Below, one piece after another: positions 27,409 through 35,077 of a stretch of DNA of 64,000 nucleotides (positions are counted from its first letter, which is position 1; every line of letters starts with the position of its first letter). The position numbers and the translations under genes were made by a program. The notes beneath the pieces were generated by a model that saw only the letters and a list, made by a program, of their open reading frames with translations, searched no databases and was not told where the DNA came from. The stretch is from RPQJ01 sp963698735 (GTDB taxonomy: Bacteria > Pseudomonadota > Gammaproteobacteria > Steroidobacterales > Steroidobacteraceae). The stretch spans positions 124,001 through 188,000 of the forward strand of contig CAVOSA010000028.1 of assembly GCA_963698735.1 (NCBI GenBank). Reading direction: 5' to 3'.

Positions 27409-28088
27409 GCAGCCGGACGCTCTTGGTCATCGCCCTCCTCGCCGGCCTGGCGGGCGCGGCTGGTTACTACTTGCTGGCCAGGCCAGACAGCGCACCGGTC
27501 GAAGAGGCGCCAGGTTCTGAGCCCGCAACGGCGGCGCAGGAACCCGCCGCCGCGCCCAGGGCGCAGCTCGCGACCGTCATCCCGGAGTTCAAGCTCGCGG
27601 ACCGCGACGGGCAGATGCGCTCGCTCAAGGACGACTGGGCCGGCAAGTCGCTGATCGTGAACTTCTGGGCGACGTGGTGCGCGCCCTGCCGCCGCGAGAT
27701 CCCGCTGCTCAAGCAGATCGCCCGCGACCGCGCCGGCGAAAACTTCCAGGTCATCGGCATCGCCGCCGATTTCCGCGATAAGGTCATTGCCTACGCCGAC
27801 GAAATGAAGATCGACTACCCGATGCTGATCGGGGAACAGGACGCGCTCGACGCGGCGACCGCGTTCGGGGTCGACGCCGTCGGGCTGCCGTTCACGATCT
27901 TCACGGATGCAAAAGGCCGGGTGATCGCCCTGCACATGGGCGAGTTGACCGCAGCCGAGGCGGACCTCATCCTGCAGGCGGTCGCCGACGTGAACGCGGG
28001 CCGCACCGACCCGGTCCAGGCGAGGGCGGTGATCGAGGCCGGCCTGGCCGCGCTGCCGCACGATTCAGAAGAGAAAAGCGGCGGATAG
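27405..28088 (+). CDS. TlpA-like thioredoxin fold protein
   Basis: A 227-residue membrane-anchored periplasmic thioredoxin-like protein. An N-terminal hydrophobic helix (LLVIALLAGLAGAAGYYLLA) acts as a signal anchor, followed by a Pro/Ala-rich linker. The TlpA/ResA-like domain has NFWATWCAPCRRE with Cys92 and Cys95, and the cis-proline segment VGLPFTIFTD. The GTG start at 27405 overlaps the dsbD stop, so translation is probably coupled, and the natural electron donor is DsbD. The client may be an apocytochrome or another oxidised protein; no cytochrome maturation genes are nearby, so it is not called CcmG/DsbE. Confidence 0.87.
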   Translation: MSSRTLLVIALLAGLAGAAGYYLLARPDSAPVEEAPGSEPATAAQEPAAAPRAQLATVIPEFKLADRDGQMRSLKDDWAGKSLIVNFWATWCAPCRREIPLLKQIARDRAGENFQVIGIAADFRDKVIAYADEMKIDYPMLIGEQDALDAATAFGVDAVGLPFTIFTDAKGRVIALHMGELTAAEADLILQAVADVNAGRTDPVQARAVIEAGLAALPHDSEEKSGG

Positions 28089-28123
28089 GCGCGAAAACGG
28101 GGCCATTTGCAGCGAACCGGGGT

Positions 28124-28147
28124 AAAAAACCGTCGCCATTTGGCGAC
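28124..28147 (-). terminator. terminator-like hairpin facing the minus strand
   Basis: A 7-bp stem GTCGCCA / TGGCGAC with a 2-nt loop (28132-28147). On the minus strand GG and six T (28129-28124) follow, a rho-independent layout. No minus-strand gene ends here, so it would only stop antisense transcription coming from aroQ-accB. On the plus strand it lacks a T-tract. Confidence 0.4.
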
Positions 28148-28192
28148 AGACGGAGGTAGACTGCGCCCCCACGCTTCTCCGTGCCTAAGGCC

Positions 28193-28660
28193 ATGGCGCA
28201 CATCCTGCTCCTCAACGGACCCAACCTGAACCTGCTCGGCAATCGCGAGCCGGGCGTCTATGGCAAGGTCACGCTCGAGCAGATCCACGAGCACTCGACG
28301 AAACTGGCGGCGGAGTCGGGACACCGGCTGACGGCGATGCAGAGCAACTCGGAAGCCGAGTTGATCGACTGCATCCACCAGGCGCCGGCCAGTCACGTGG
28401 CCTTCATCGTCTTCAATCCGGCCGGCTTCACGCACACGAGCGTCGCGCTGCGCGATGCGCTGCTGGCGGTCAAGATCCCTTTCATCGAAGTGCACCTCAG
28501 CAACGTGCATGCGCGCGAGACGTTCAGGCACCACTCCTACTTCTCCGACATCGCGGTCGGGACCATCAGCGGTCTCGGCGCCGTCGGCTACGAACTGGCG
28601 CTGCGCGCCGCCAGCCAGCTGCTTGCTGGCAAGTCTGGCGGCCCGCCCCTGCCCAACTGA
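28193..28660 (+). CDS. aroQ: type II 3-dehydroquinate dehydratase
   Basis: A 155-residue shikimate pathway enzyme that converts 3-dehydroquinate to 3-dehydroshikimate; members form dodecamers. Seen: LLLNGPNLNLLGNREPGVYG with the catalytic Tyr, NPAGFTHTSVALRDAL with the catalytic His, and IEVHLSNVHARE. The ATG at 28193 has AAGG just upstream and matches the family start; a GTG 12 bp earlier is also possible. It precedes accB-accC by 28 bp, a frequent aroQ-accBC arrangement in gammaproteobacteria. Confidence 0.96.
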   Translation: MAHILLLNGPNLNLLGNREPGVYGKVTLEQIHEHSTKLAAESGHRLTAMQSNSEAELIDCIHQAPASHVAFIVFNPAGFTHTSVALRDALLAVKIPFIEVHLSNVHARETFRHHSYFSDIAVGTISGLGAVGYELALRAASQLLAGKSGGPPLPN

Positions 28661-28687
28661 TACGAGATCCGGGGGGATCACTCCAAG

Positions 28688-29176
28688 ATGGATATCCGCA
28701 AGGTCAAGAAACTGATCGAACTGCTCGATGAAACGGGCGTCGCCGAGATCGAGATCAAGGAAGGCGAGGAATCGGTCCGCATCAGCCGGCACCCGGCCGG
28801 CACCACGTTTGCGATGATGCCGCAGCACATGTCCTATGCTCCGGCCGCAGCGCCCGCGGCTGCTCCGGCCGCGGCCGCCGTTACACCTGCCGCCGCTGCT
28901 GCGGCCGCTGCGGCCGCCGCCACTGCCGCCGCCGCTGTTGCGGACCAGACGGTGACCGCGCCAATGGTCGGCACGTTCTATTCGGCGCCCGCGCCGGGAG
29001 CGAAGGCGTTCGTGGACATCGGCTCGGAGGTGAAGGCCGGCGACGTTCTCTGCATCATCGAAGCCATGAAGATGATGAACCAGATCGAGTCGGACAAGGC
29101 AGGCCGCGTCGTGTCGGTGCTGGCGAAGAATGGCGACCCGGTCGAGTTCGGCCAGCCGCTCTTCGTCATCGAATAA
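28688..29176 (+). CDS. accB: biotin carboxyl carrier protein of acetyl-CoA carboxylase
   Basis: A 162-residue BCCP. The N-terminal part has KKLIELLDETGVAEIEIKEG. A flexible linker at about 50-84 is almost purely Ala/Pro, with a run of more than ten alanines. The biotinyl domain (about 88-162) has the EAMKMMNQIE motif with the biotinylated Lys. It hands CO2 from AccC to the carboxyltransferase in the first step of fatty acid synthesis. A GGGGGGATC ribosome site precedes the ATG. Followed by accC after 12 bp. Confidence 0.97.
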   Translation: MDIRKVKKLIELLDETGVAEIEIKEGEESVRISRHPAGTTFAMMPQHMSYAPAAAPAAAPAAAAVTPAAAAAAAAAAATAAAAVADQTVTAPMVGTFYSAPAPGAKAFVDIGSEVKAGDVLCIIEAMKMMNQIESDKAGRVVSVLAKNGDPVEFGQPLFVIE

Positions 29177-29188
29177 GCAGGCCAGACG

Positions 29189-30532
29189 ATGCTCGAGAAG
29201 GTCGTCATTGCCAATCGCGGCGAGATCGCGCTCAGGATCCTGCGCGCGTGCCGCGAACTCGGCATCAAGACCGTCGCCGTGCACTCCACGGCCGACCGCA
29301 ACCTCAAGCACGTGCTGCTCGCGGACGAAACCGTCTGCATCGGACCGCCCTCGTCGCGCGACAGCTACCTCAGCATGCCCGCGATCATCAGCGCGGCCGA
29401 AGTCACGGATTCCGTCGCGATCCACCCCGGCTACGGCTTCCTGTCCGAGAATGCGGACTTCGCCGAGCGCGTGGAGAAGAGCGGCTTCAAGTTCATCGGG
29501 CCGCGCCCCGAGACCATCCGGCTGATGGGCGACAAGGTCTCGGCGATCAAGGTCATGAAGGCCGCCGGCGTGCCATGCGTGCCTGGTTCCGACGGCCCTC
29601 TCGGCCCGGAACCCGACGAACTCTTCCGCATCGCCAACGATATCGGCTACCCGGTCATCATCAAGGCTTCGGGCGGCGGTGGCGGTCGCGGCATGCGTGT
29701 CGTGCACAGCGACGCGACGCTGCTGCATTCCGTGGGCGTGACCAAGGCCGAGGCGCTGGCAGCGTTCGGCAACGACCAGGTCTACATGGAAAAATTCCTG
29801 GAAAAGCCGCGCCACATCGAGTTCCAGGTGCTGGCCGACCACTACGGCAACGTGATCTGCCTCGGCGAGCGCGACTGCTCCATGCAGCGCCGTCACCAGA
29901 AGATCATCGAGGAAGCGCCCGCGCCAGGTCTCTCGGCCAAGCAGCGGCGCACGATGAGCGAACGCGTCGCAGCCGCCTGCGTGGAGATCGGCTACCGCAG
30001 CGCAGGCACGCTCGAGTTCCTGTACCAGGACGAAGAGTTCTACTTCATCGAGATGAACACCCGCATCCAGGTCGAGCACCCGGTGACGGAACTCATCACG
30101 GGCATCGACCTGGTGAAGTCGCAGCTGCGCCTGGCCGCGGGCGAGCGACTGCCGTGGACGCAGGACGACGTGCAGATCCGCGGCCACGCGATCGAATGCC
30201 GCATCAACGCTGAGGACCCGAAGAATTTCACGCCCTCGCCGGGACCGATCAGGCTCTGGCATGCGCCGGGCGGCCCGGGGATCCGCGTCGACAGCCATCT
30301 CTACACGGGGTACACGGTGCCGCCGTACTACGATTCGCTGGTGGCCAAGGTGATCGCACACGGCGAAGACCGGGACACCGCGATCGCGCGCATGCGCAAT
30401 GCGCTGAACGAAATCGTGGTGGAGGGCATCAAGACCAATACGCCGCTGCACCAGGAAATCTTCCAGCATGCGGCGTTCCGGGCGGGCGGCACCGACATCC
30501 ACTACCTCGAGCGTCGGCTCGGGCTCAAGTAG
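29189..30532 (+). CDS. accC: biotin carboxylase subunit of acetyl-CoA carboxylase
   Basis: A 447-residue ATP-grasp enzyme that carboxylates the biotin on AccB. Near the start is EKVVIANRGEIALRILRACRE. The glycine-rich loop KASGGGGGRGMRVV, HIEFQVLADHYGN, ERDCSMQRRHQK and the EMNTRIQVEHPVTE catalytic segment are all present. The length matches E. coli AccC (449). Probably cotranscribed with aroQ and accB. A 7-bp hairpin without T-tract follows at 30551-30566. Confidence 0.98.
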   Translation: MLEKVVIANRGEIALRILRACRELGIKTVAVHSTADRNLKHVLLADETVCIGPPSSRDSYLSMPAIISAAEVTDSVAIHPGYGFLSENADFAERVEKSGFKFIGPRPETIRLMGDKVSAIKVMKAAGVPCVPGSDGPLGPEPDELFRIANDIGYPVIIKASGGGGGRGMRVVHSDATLLHSVGVTKAEALAAFGNDQVYMEKFLEKPRHIEFQVLADHYGNVICLGERDCSMQRRHQKIIEEAPAPGLSAKQRRTMSERVAAACVEIGYRSAGTLEFLYQDEEFYFIEMNTRIQVEHPVTELITGIDLVKSQLRLAAGERLPWTQDDVQIRGHAIECRINAEDPKNFTPSPGPIRLWHAPGGPGIRVDSHLYTGYTVPPYYDSLVAKVIAHGEDRDTAIARMRNALNEIVVEGIKTNTPLHQEIFQHAAFRAGGTDIHYLERRLGLK

Positions 30533-30587
30533 GCATTGTCGCCGCACTGCACGACTGTTCAGTCGTCCGGTTCAGGCAGGTCCCGGC

Positions 30588-31082
30588 ATGCAGAGTGTCG
30601 TCATCAGGAATGCTGCGCCAGGCGACTTCGAGACCATTTGCGCGTTGAATTGCGCCGAGGTCCAACACACGAGCCCGATGGATGTCGCTCGATTGGTCGC
30701 CCTGGACGACTTGTGCTGCTATCACAAGGTCGGCTGCGTGGATGGCAACGTTACGGCATTTCTTCTCGCAGTGTGCAGCGGCGCACCCTATGAGAACGAC
30801 AATTTTCAATGGTTCGCTCGCACTTACGCGCGATTCATCTACATCGACCGGGTTGTTGTATCACCTGCATTTCGCGGCCTGCGGCTGGGGTCCCTGCTGT
30901 ACGAAGACCTGTTTCGCTACGCCCGGGACAACGCCATCGCGCTGGTGACGTGCGAATACAATATTGTCCCGCCCAACGAAGCATCGCGCATGTTTCACGA
31001 CAAGTTCGGGTTCCGGGAACAAGGAACGCAGTGGGTGGCAAACGGCACCAAGCGTGTTTCGCTGCAGGCAGCGGCGACCTGA
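30588..31082 (+). CDS. GNAT family N-acetyltransferase
   Basis: A 164-residue acetyltransferase. The acetyl-CoA binding region is FIYIDRVVVSPAFRGLRLGSLLYEDL, with the R-G-x-x-L-G loop, and NEASRMFHDKFGFRE is the usual C-terminal motif. It has more A/T at third codon positions than its neighbours, a hint of different codon use. The ATG at 30588 follows TCAGGCAGG. The substrate cannot be predicted. It sits between accC and prmA. Confidence 0.88.
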   Translation: MQSVVIRNAAPGDFETICALNCAEVQHTSPMDVARLVALDDLCCYHKVGCVDGNVTAFLLAVCSGAPYENDNFQWFARTYARFIYIDRVVVSPAFRGLRLGSLLYEDLFRYARDNAIALVTCEYNIVPPNEASRMFHDKFGFREQGTQWVANGTKRVSLQAAAT

Positions 31083-31136
31083 CCGCCGGATTGCCGGCGC
31101 CGTGCCCGGCTCAGGGAAAACGCACTAGACTGGCAC

Positions 31137-32090
31137 ATGCCCTTCCTGCAATTCACGCTCGACATCGGCGCGCGCGATCCCGAGCCGTATGAAAATGCGC
31201 TGTTCGGCCTGGGCGCGCATTCCGTCACGCTGCTCGACGCGGCCGACGATCCGGTGCTCGAACCCGCGCCCGGCGCCATGCCGCTGTGGCCGACCGTCGT
31301 CGTTCGAGCCGTCTTTCCGGCGGACACCGATATCGGGCACGTGCGCGCGACGCTGGGCGCCGCTGCGGGTCTCGATCCAGCGCTGGTTGCGGAGAAATCA
31401 TTGTTCGAGCCTGTCGCGGATCGCGCCTGGGAACGTGAGTGGCTCAAGGACTTCCGGCCGATGCGCTTCGGGCGGCGTCTCTGGGTCTGCCCGGGCGGGC
31501 AGGCTCCGGGTCCCGACGAGATCGACGCCACCGGCGCTTTGCTGCTTGAGCTCGATCCCGGTCTCGCCTTCGGCACCGGCACGCATGCGACCACGGCGCT
31601 GTGTCTGGAATGGCTCGATTCGGGGGCCGCGATCGAGGATGGCCCGGGGACAGCATGGCTCGAGGGCGCGGACGTGATCGACTACGGCTGCGGCTCGGGC
31701 ATCCTGGCCATCGCTGCGCTGCGCCTGGGTGCAAGGCGGGCCGTGGCCATGGACATCGATCCGCAGGCGCTGCTTGCCACGCGCGAGAATGCCGAGCGCA
31801 ACGGCGTGCTGGACCGTGTCCATGTCACCGCCGACCGGGAACTCGGCCAGGTTCAGGCGGACGTCGTCCTGGCGAATATCCTCGCCGGGCCGCTGGTGGA
31901 CCTGGCACCCCTGTTCGCACAGCGGACACGCCCCGGCGGCCGCATCGCACTGAGCGGATTGCTGGTCGAACAGGCCGATGCAGTGGCAGCCGCTTACCGG
32001 CCGTGGTTTGATATCGGCCTGACCGTCGCGCGCGACGGGTGGGGGCTGCTGACAGGCTGCCGGCACGCGCACGACGACGTCCGGGACTAG
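31137..32090 (+). CDS. prmA: ribosomal protein L11 methyltransferase
   Basis: A 317-residue SAM-dependent enzyme that trimethylates ribosomal protein L11. The N-terminal substrate domain (PFLQFTLDIGARDPEP, EREWLKDFRPMRFG) is followed by DPGLAFGTGTHATTALCLEWL and SAM motif I VIDYGCGSGILAIAAL. The post-I DVVLANILAGPL motif with its Asn is intact. Its position after accC and before the DUF3426 and dusB-fis genes is a common gammaproteobacterial order. Confidence 0.96.
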   Translation: MPFLQFTLDIGARDPEPYENALFGLGAHSVTLLDAADDPVLEPAPGAMPLWPTVVVRAVFPADTDIGHVRATLGAAAGLDPALVAEKSLFEPVADRAWEREWLKDFRPMRFGRRLWVCPGGQAPGPDEIDATGALLLELDPGLAFGTGTHATTALCLEWLDSGAAIEDGPGTAWLEGADVIDYGCGSGILAIAALRLGARRAVAMDIDPQALLATRENAERNGVLDRVHVTADRELGQVQADVVLANILAGPLVDLAPLFAQRTRPGGRIALSGLLVEQADAVAAAYRPWFDIGLTVARDGWGLLTGCRHAHDDVRD

Positions 32091-32106
32091 CTAGAACGAA
32101 CGACCA

Positions 32107-33681
32107 ATGTATTCCCAGTGTCCTGAATGCCTGACGCGCTTTCGCGTGACGGCGGCCGTCTTGCGCGCCGCGCATGGCACCGTGCGCTGCGGCCGCTGCG
32201 GCAGCGCGTTCGACGCCTTGCCGCGTCTCAGCGACACCCTCCAGGACGACACGGCCGGGCCTGCGCAGCCGCCGGCGCTGCAGTTCAGCAACGCCGCGGG
32301 ACTGACTGCGGCGGGCGGCGGGCTGCCATCCGCCGACGAGGCGCCCGCTGCTCCGGAGTTCCATTTCTCTGCGGATGACATCGAGCAGGTATTCATCGAC
32401 GCGCGCGACTGGCAGAGCCGGTTTGGCACGTCCTCCTCGCCGGGCGATCGCGCAGGACGCATGGGCGACACAACGACCGCGGACCTGTCAGAAGGCGCGG
32501 AAGTGAGCGATGGCAATGCGCCGGCCAGCGACGAGGCGCAATCGCCGGTATGGGTGCACGAACCGGAAACCGTCGAGGACATCACGCTCGAGGGCGAGCG
32601 CATCCAGATCCAGCACTTCGGCGACTTCGAAGAGGATTACCTGGAGCGCGAAATCGAGAACGCGCTGGAGGAGCAGCACCGCGCGGAAACGGCTGCAGCG
32701 GAACTCGGTGCCGTGGTTGCCGACCAAGTCCCCCCGGAAGCCGTGCCGGAGGACGCATCCGCGCACGACCTGGATTCGACCGATCGATTCGAAATCATCC
32801 GCGAGGTTCCAGAGTCCGCCCATCCGCGCGAGGAGCCGGACATCGAGCTGACGGACTCGACGCCGGCCCTCGCTGATACGCCGGCAGTCGTGTATGACTT
32901 CGAAGCCTTCGATGAGAAGGCCCTCGTCGCGGCACCGGCGGAGGAACCGGCCGTCGTTACGCCGATCACGACCGCCGAACCGTCGGAGTCCGTCGTCCCG
33001 ATCGCGCGTGCTGCGGACCGCTGGCAGCGTCCCGCCGCGCCGAGACCCGCGCCATCGGCCGACGACGAACTCACTGCGCTGGACGAAGACGATTTTCGCC
33101 TGGCCGAAGAACTCGCGGCCGGTGCGCGCGAACGCAGGGTCGGCTGGGCCTGGGGCGGCGGCGCGTTGTTGATGGGGCTGCTGCTCGCCGCCCAGCTCGC
33201 CCATCACTTCCGGCAACCGCTGTCTCGCGATGCAAGCGTCGGTCCCGTATTGCGCGAAATCTACTCGCGCCTTGGGCACCCGCTCGCGCCGAGCTGGAAC
33301 CTTGGCGCGTTCGAATTGCGTCAATGGGGCGCGACTGAATCGGCACCGAGTGCCGCGGGCAGCATGACGGTGCGGGCGAGCATCAGGAACGGCGCGGCGT
33401 TCGCGCAGCCGTTGCCGCTGCTGCGGCTGGAACTGGACGACCGCTTCGGCGGCATCGTTGCCCGCCGCGATTTCCGGCCGGGGGAGTACCTCAAGGATCC
33501 CGCGCAGGCCACGCGCCTGCTGGCGGCGGGTGCGGCCACCGAAGCGGAACTCGCGATCGTCGACGCCACCACCGATGCCGTCGGCTATCGACTCGACGTC
33601 TGCATGCGGGAAGAATCCGGCGCAGTGCGTTGCGCGCAGCCGGCCGCAGTTCCTGCCGGCTCGGAACAGGCTTCCCAGTGA
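32107..33681 (+). CDS. zinc-ribbon and DUF3426 membrane protein
   Basis: A 524-residue protein. The N-terminus is an MJ0042-type zinc ribbon (MYSQCPECLTRFRVT then RCGRCGSAF; Cys5, Cys8, Cys28, Cys31). Residues 40-340 are a long acidic, Ala/Glu/Asp-rich stretch that looks disordered. One transmembrane helix lies at about 348-366 (GALLMGLLLAAQLAHHF). The rest is the DUF3426 domain (MTVRASIRNGAAFAQPLPLLRLEL), predicted to be periplasmic and beta-rich. The function is unknown. It lies 16 bp after prmA and its stop overlaps the dusB start as GTGA. The zinc ribbon inside and DUF3426 outside suggest a signalling or assembly role, but that is inference. Confidence 0.85.
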   Translation: MYSQCPECLTRFRVTAAVLRAAHGTVRCGRCGSAFDALPRLSDTLQDDTAGPAQPPALQFSNAAGLTAAGGGLPSADEAPAAPEFHFSADDIEQVFIDARDWQSRFGTSSSPGDRAGRMGDTTTADLSEGAEVSDGNAPASDEAQSPVWVHEPETVEDITLEGERIQIQHFGDFEEDYLEREIENALEEQHRAETAAAELGAVVADQVPPEAVPEDASAHDLDSTDRFEIIREVPESAHPREEPDIELTDSTPALADTPAVVYDFEAFDEKALVAAPAEEPAVVTPITTAEPSESVVPIARAADRWQRPAAPRPAPSADDELTALDEDDFRLAEELAAGARERRVGWAWGGGALLMGLLLAAQLAHHFRQPLSRDASVGPVLREIYSRLGHPLAPSWNLGAFELRQWGATESAPSAAGSMTVRASIRNGAAFAQPLPLLRLELDDRFGGIVARRDFRPGEYLKDPAQATRLLAAGAATEAELAIVDATTDAVGYRLDVCMREESGAVRCAQPAAVPAGSEQASQ

Positions 33682-34715
33682 GCGCGCCCGCGGCCAGCAC
33701 GCGCGGGCCGGCGCCCGCGCCGGCACCCATCTTCATCGGGCCCTACCGGCTCGACGGCCATGCAGTGCTCGCGCCCATGGCCGGCGTCACGGATCTCCCG
33801 TTTCGTCGCCTGTGCCGCCGGCTCGGGGCCGCGCTGGCGGCTGGCGAAATGATCGCGGCCGACCCGCGGCTCTGGGATACGGAGGAATCACGGCGCCGAC
33901 GGGATCACACCGACGAACCGGAACCCCGTGTCGTGCAGATCGCGGGCGGTGATCCGGCGTTCATGGCCGACGCTGCGCGACGCAACGTCGACGCCGGCGC
34001 GCAGGTCATCGACATCAACATGGGTTGCCCGGCCAGGAAAGTGTGCAACAAGGATGCCGGGTCGGCGCTGTTGCGCGACGCGAGCACCGTCGCGGCGATC
34101 CTGGAGGCGACCGTCCGTGCGGTCGACGTGCCGGTGACGTTGAAGATCCGCACGGGATGGGCACCCGACCAGCGCAATGCCGTGACCATCGCGCGGATTG
34201 CCGAACTGTCGGGGATCCAGGCGCTGGCCGTGCATGGACGGACGCGGGCGTGCCGATTCAATGGCGAGGCCGAGTACGAAACGATTGCGGCGGTCAAGCA
34301 CGCCGTACGCATCCCCGTGTTCGCCAATGGCGACATCGACTCGCCCGCCAAGGCCCTGGTGGTGTTGCGGGCGACGGGCGCCGACGGAATCATGATCGGC
34401 CGCGCCGCGCAAGGCCGGCCGTGGATTTTCCGCGAGATCGAGGCATTGCTGGACGGGCGCGAGCCCCTGCCGCCGCCTTCCTCGGAGGTGCGTGATATCA
34501 TGCTCACGCACCTGCGCGATTTGTACGAATTTTACGGCGCCGAGCCCGGCGTCAGGATCGCGCGCAAGCACATCGGATGGTATTGCTCGGGACGCCCGCA
34601 CTCGCAGGCGTTCCGTCAGTCCATCATGCAGGCGGTCTCGGTCGAGACGCAGCTCGCGCAGGTGCGGGAATACTTCGACGCGCTGGAAGACTCCGCAGCC
34701 GCCGTAGCGGCCTGA
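33678..34715 (+). CDS. dusB: tRNA-dihydrouridine synthase B
   Basis: A 345-residue flavin enzyme that reduces uridine in tRNA D-loops. Motifs include LAPMAGVTDLPFRRLCRRLG, IDINMGCPARKVCNKDAGSA (active-site Cys), VHGRTRACRF and ANGDIDSPAKA, then GADGIMIGRAAQGRPWIF. The start is taken as GTG at 33678, overlapping the DUF3426 stop; it gives a short Ala/Pro-rich leader before IFIGPYRLDG. The dusB-fis order is the classic one in gammaproteobacteria, where dusB lies first in the fis operon. Confidence 0.95.
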   Translation: MSAPAASTRGPAPAPAPIFIGPYRLDGHAVLAPMAGVTDLPFRRLCRRLGAALAAGEMIAADPRLWDTEESRRRRDHTDEPEPRVVQIAGGDPAFMADAARRNVDAGAQVIDINMGCPARKVCNKDAGSALLRDASTVAAILEATVRAVDVPVTLKIRTGWAPDQRNAVTIARIAELSGIQALAVHGRTRACRFNGEAEYETIAAVKHAVRIPVFANGDIDSPAKALVVLRATGADGIMIGRAAQGRPWIFREIEALLDGREPLPPPSSEVRDIMLTHLRDLYEFYGAEPGVRIARKHIGWYCSGRPHSQAFRQSIMQAVSVETQLAQVREYFDALEDSAAAVAA

Positions 34716-34769
34716 AGGTCTCCTCCTCCGCGCCGCGGCAAGACGAACCGAACGAGAGGAAGCCCCGCC

Positions 34770-35072
34770 ATGGCGGCGCGCAGCAAACAAACCCATACCC
34801 GACGCGAACCGAAACCGGCCAGCCACACCACCAACGGACACAGCGTGCCGCTGCGCTCGCTTACTGAGCAGGCCCTCGACAGCTATTTCGCCAGCCTGAA
34901 CGGCCATGCGCCCGGCCAGCTGTACGACCTGGTGATGCGCGAGGTCGAAGAACCGCTCTTCCGCGCAGTGCTCGACTACTCGGCCGGCAACCAGAGCCGC
35001 GCGGCCGACATCCTCGGCATCAATCGCGGCACGCTGCGCAAGAAGCTGCGCGTCTACGGCATCGCAGGCTGA
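34770..35072 (+). CDS. fis: nucleoid-associated DNA-binding protein Fis
   Basis: A 100-residue homodimeric DNA-bending protein. The C-terminal helix-turn-helix reads GNQSRAADILGINRGTLRKKL and is nearly the family consensus. The middle has LDSYFASLNGHAPGQLYDLVM, and the N-terminal 25 residues are basic and unlike E. coli Fis. It controls rRNA operons, supercoiling and growth-phase genes. The ATG at 34770 has GAGAGGAAG upstream. It is followed 5 bp later by purH, so a dusB-fis-purH-purD unit is likely. Confidence 0.96.
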   Translation: MAARSKQTHTRREPKPASHTTNGHSVPLRSLTEQALDSYFASLNGHAPGQLYDLVMREVEEPLFRAVLDYSAGNQSRAADILGINRGTLRKKLRVYGIAG

Positions 35073-35077
35073 CGCCC

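Noticed and set aside
27405..28088. Cytochrome c maturation thioredoxin CcmG/DsbE
   Set aside because: The fold and CAPC motif fit the wider TlpA/ResA group, but no ccm gene is nearby, so the specific name was not used.
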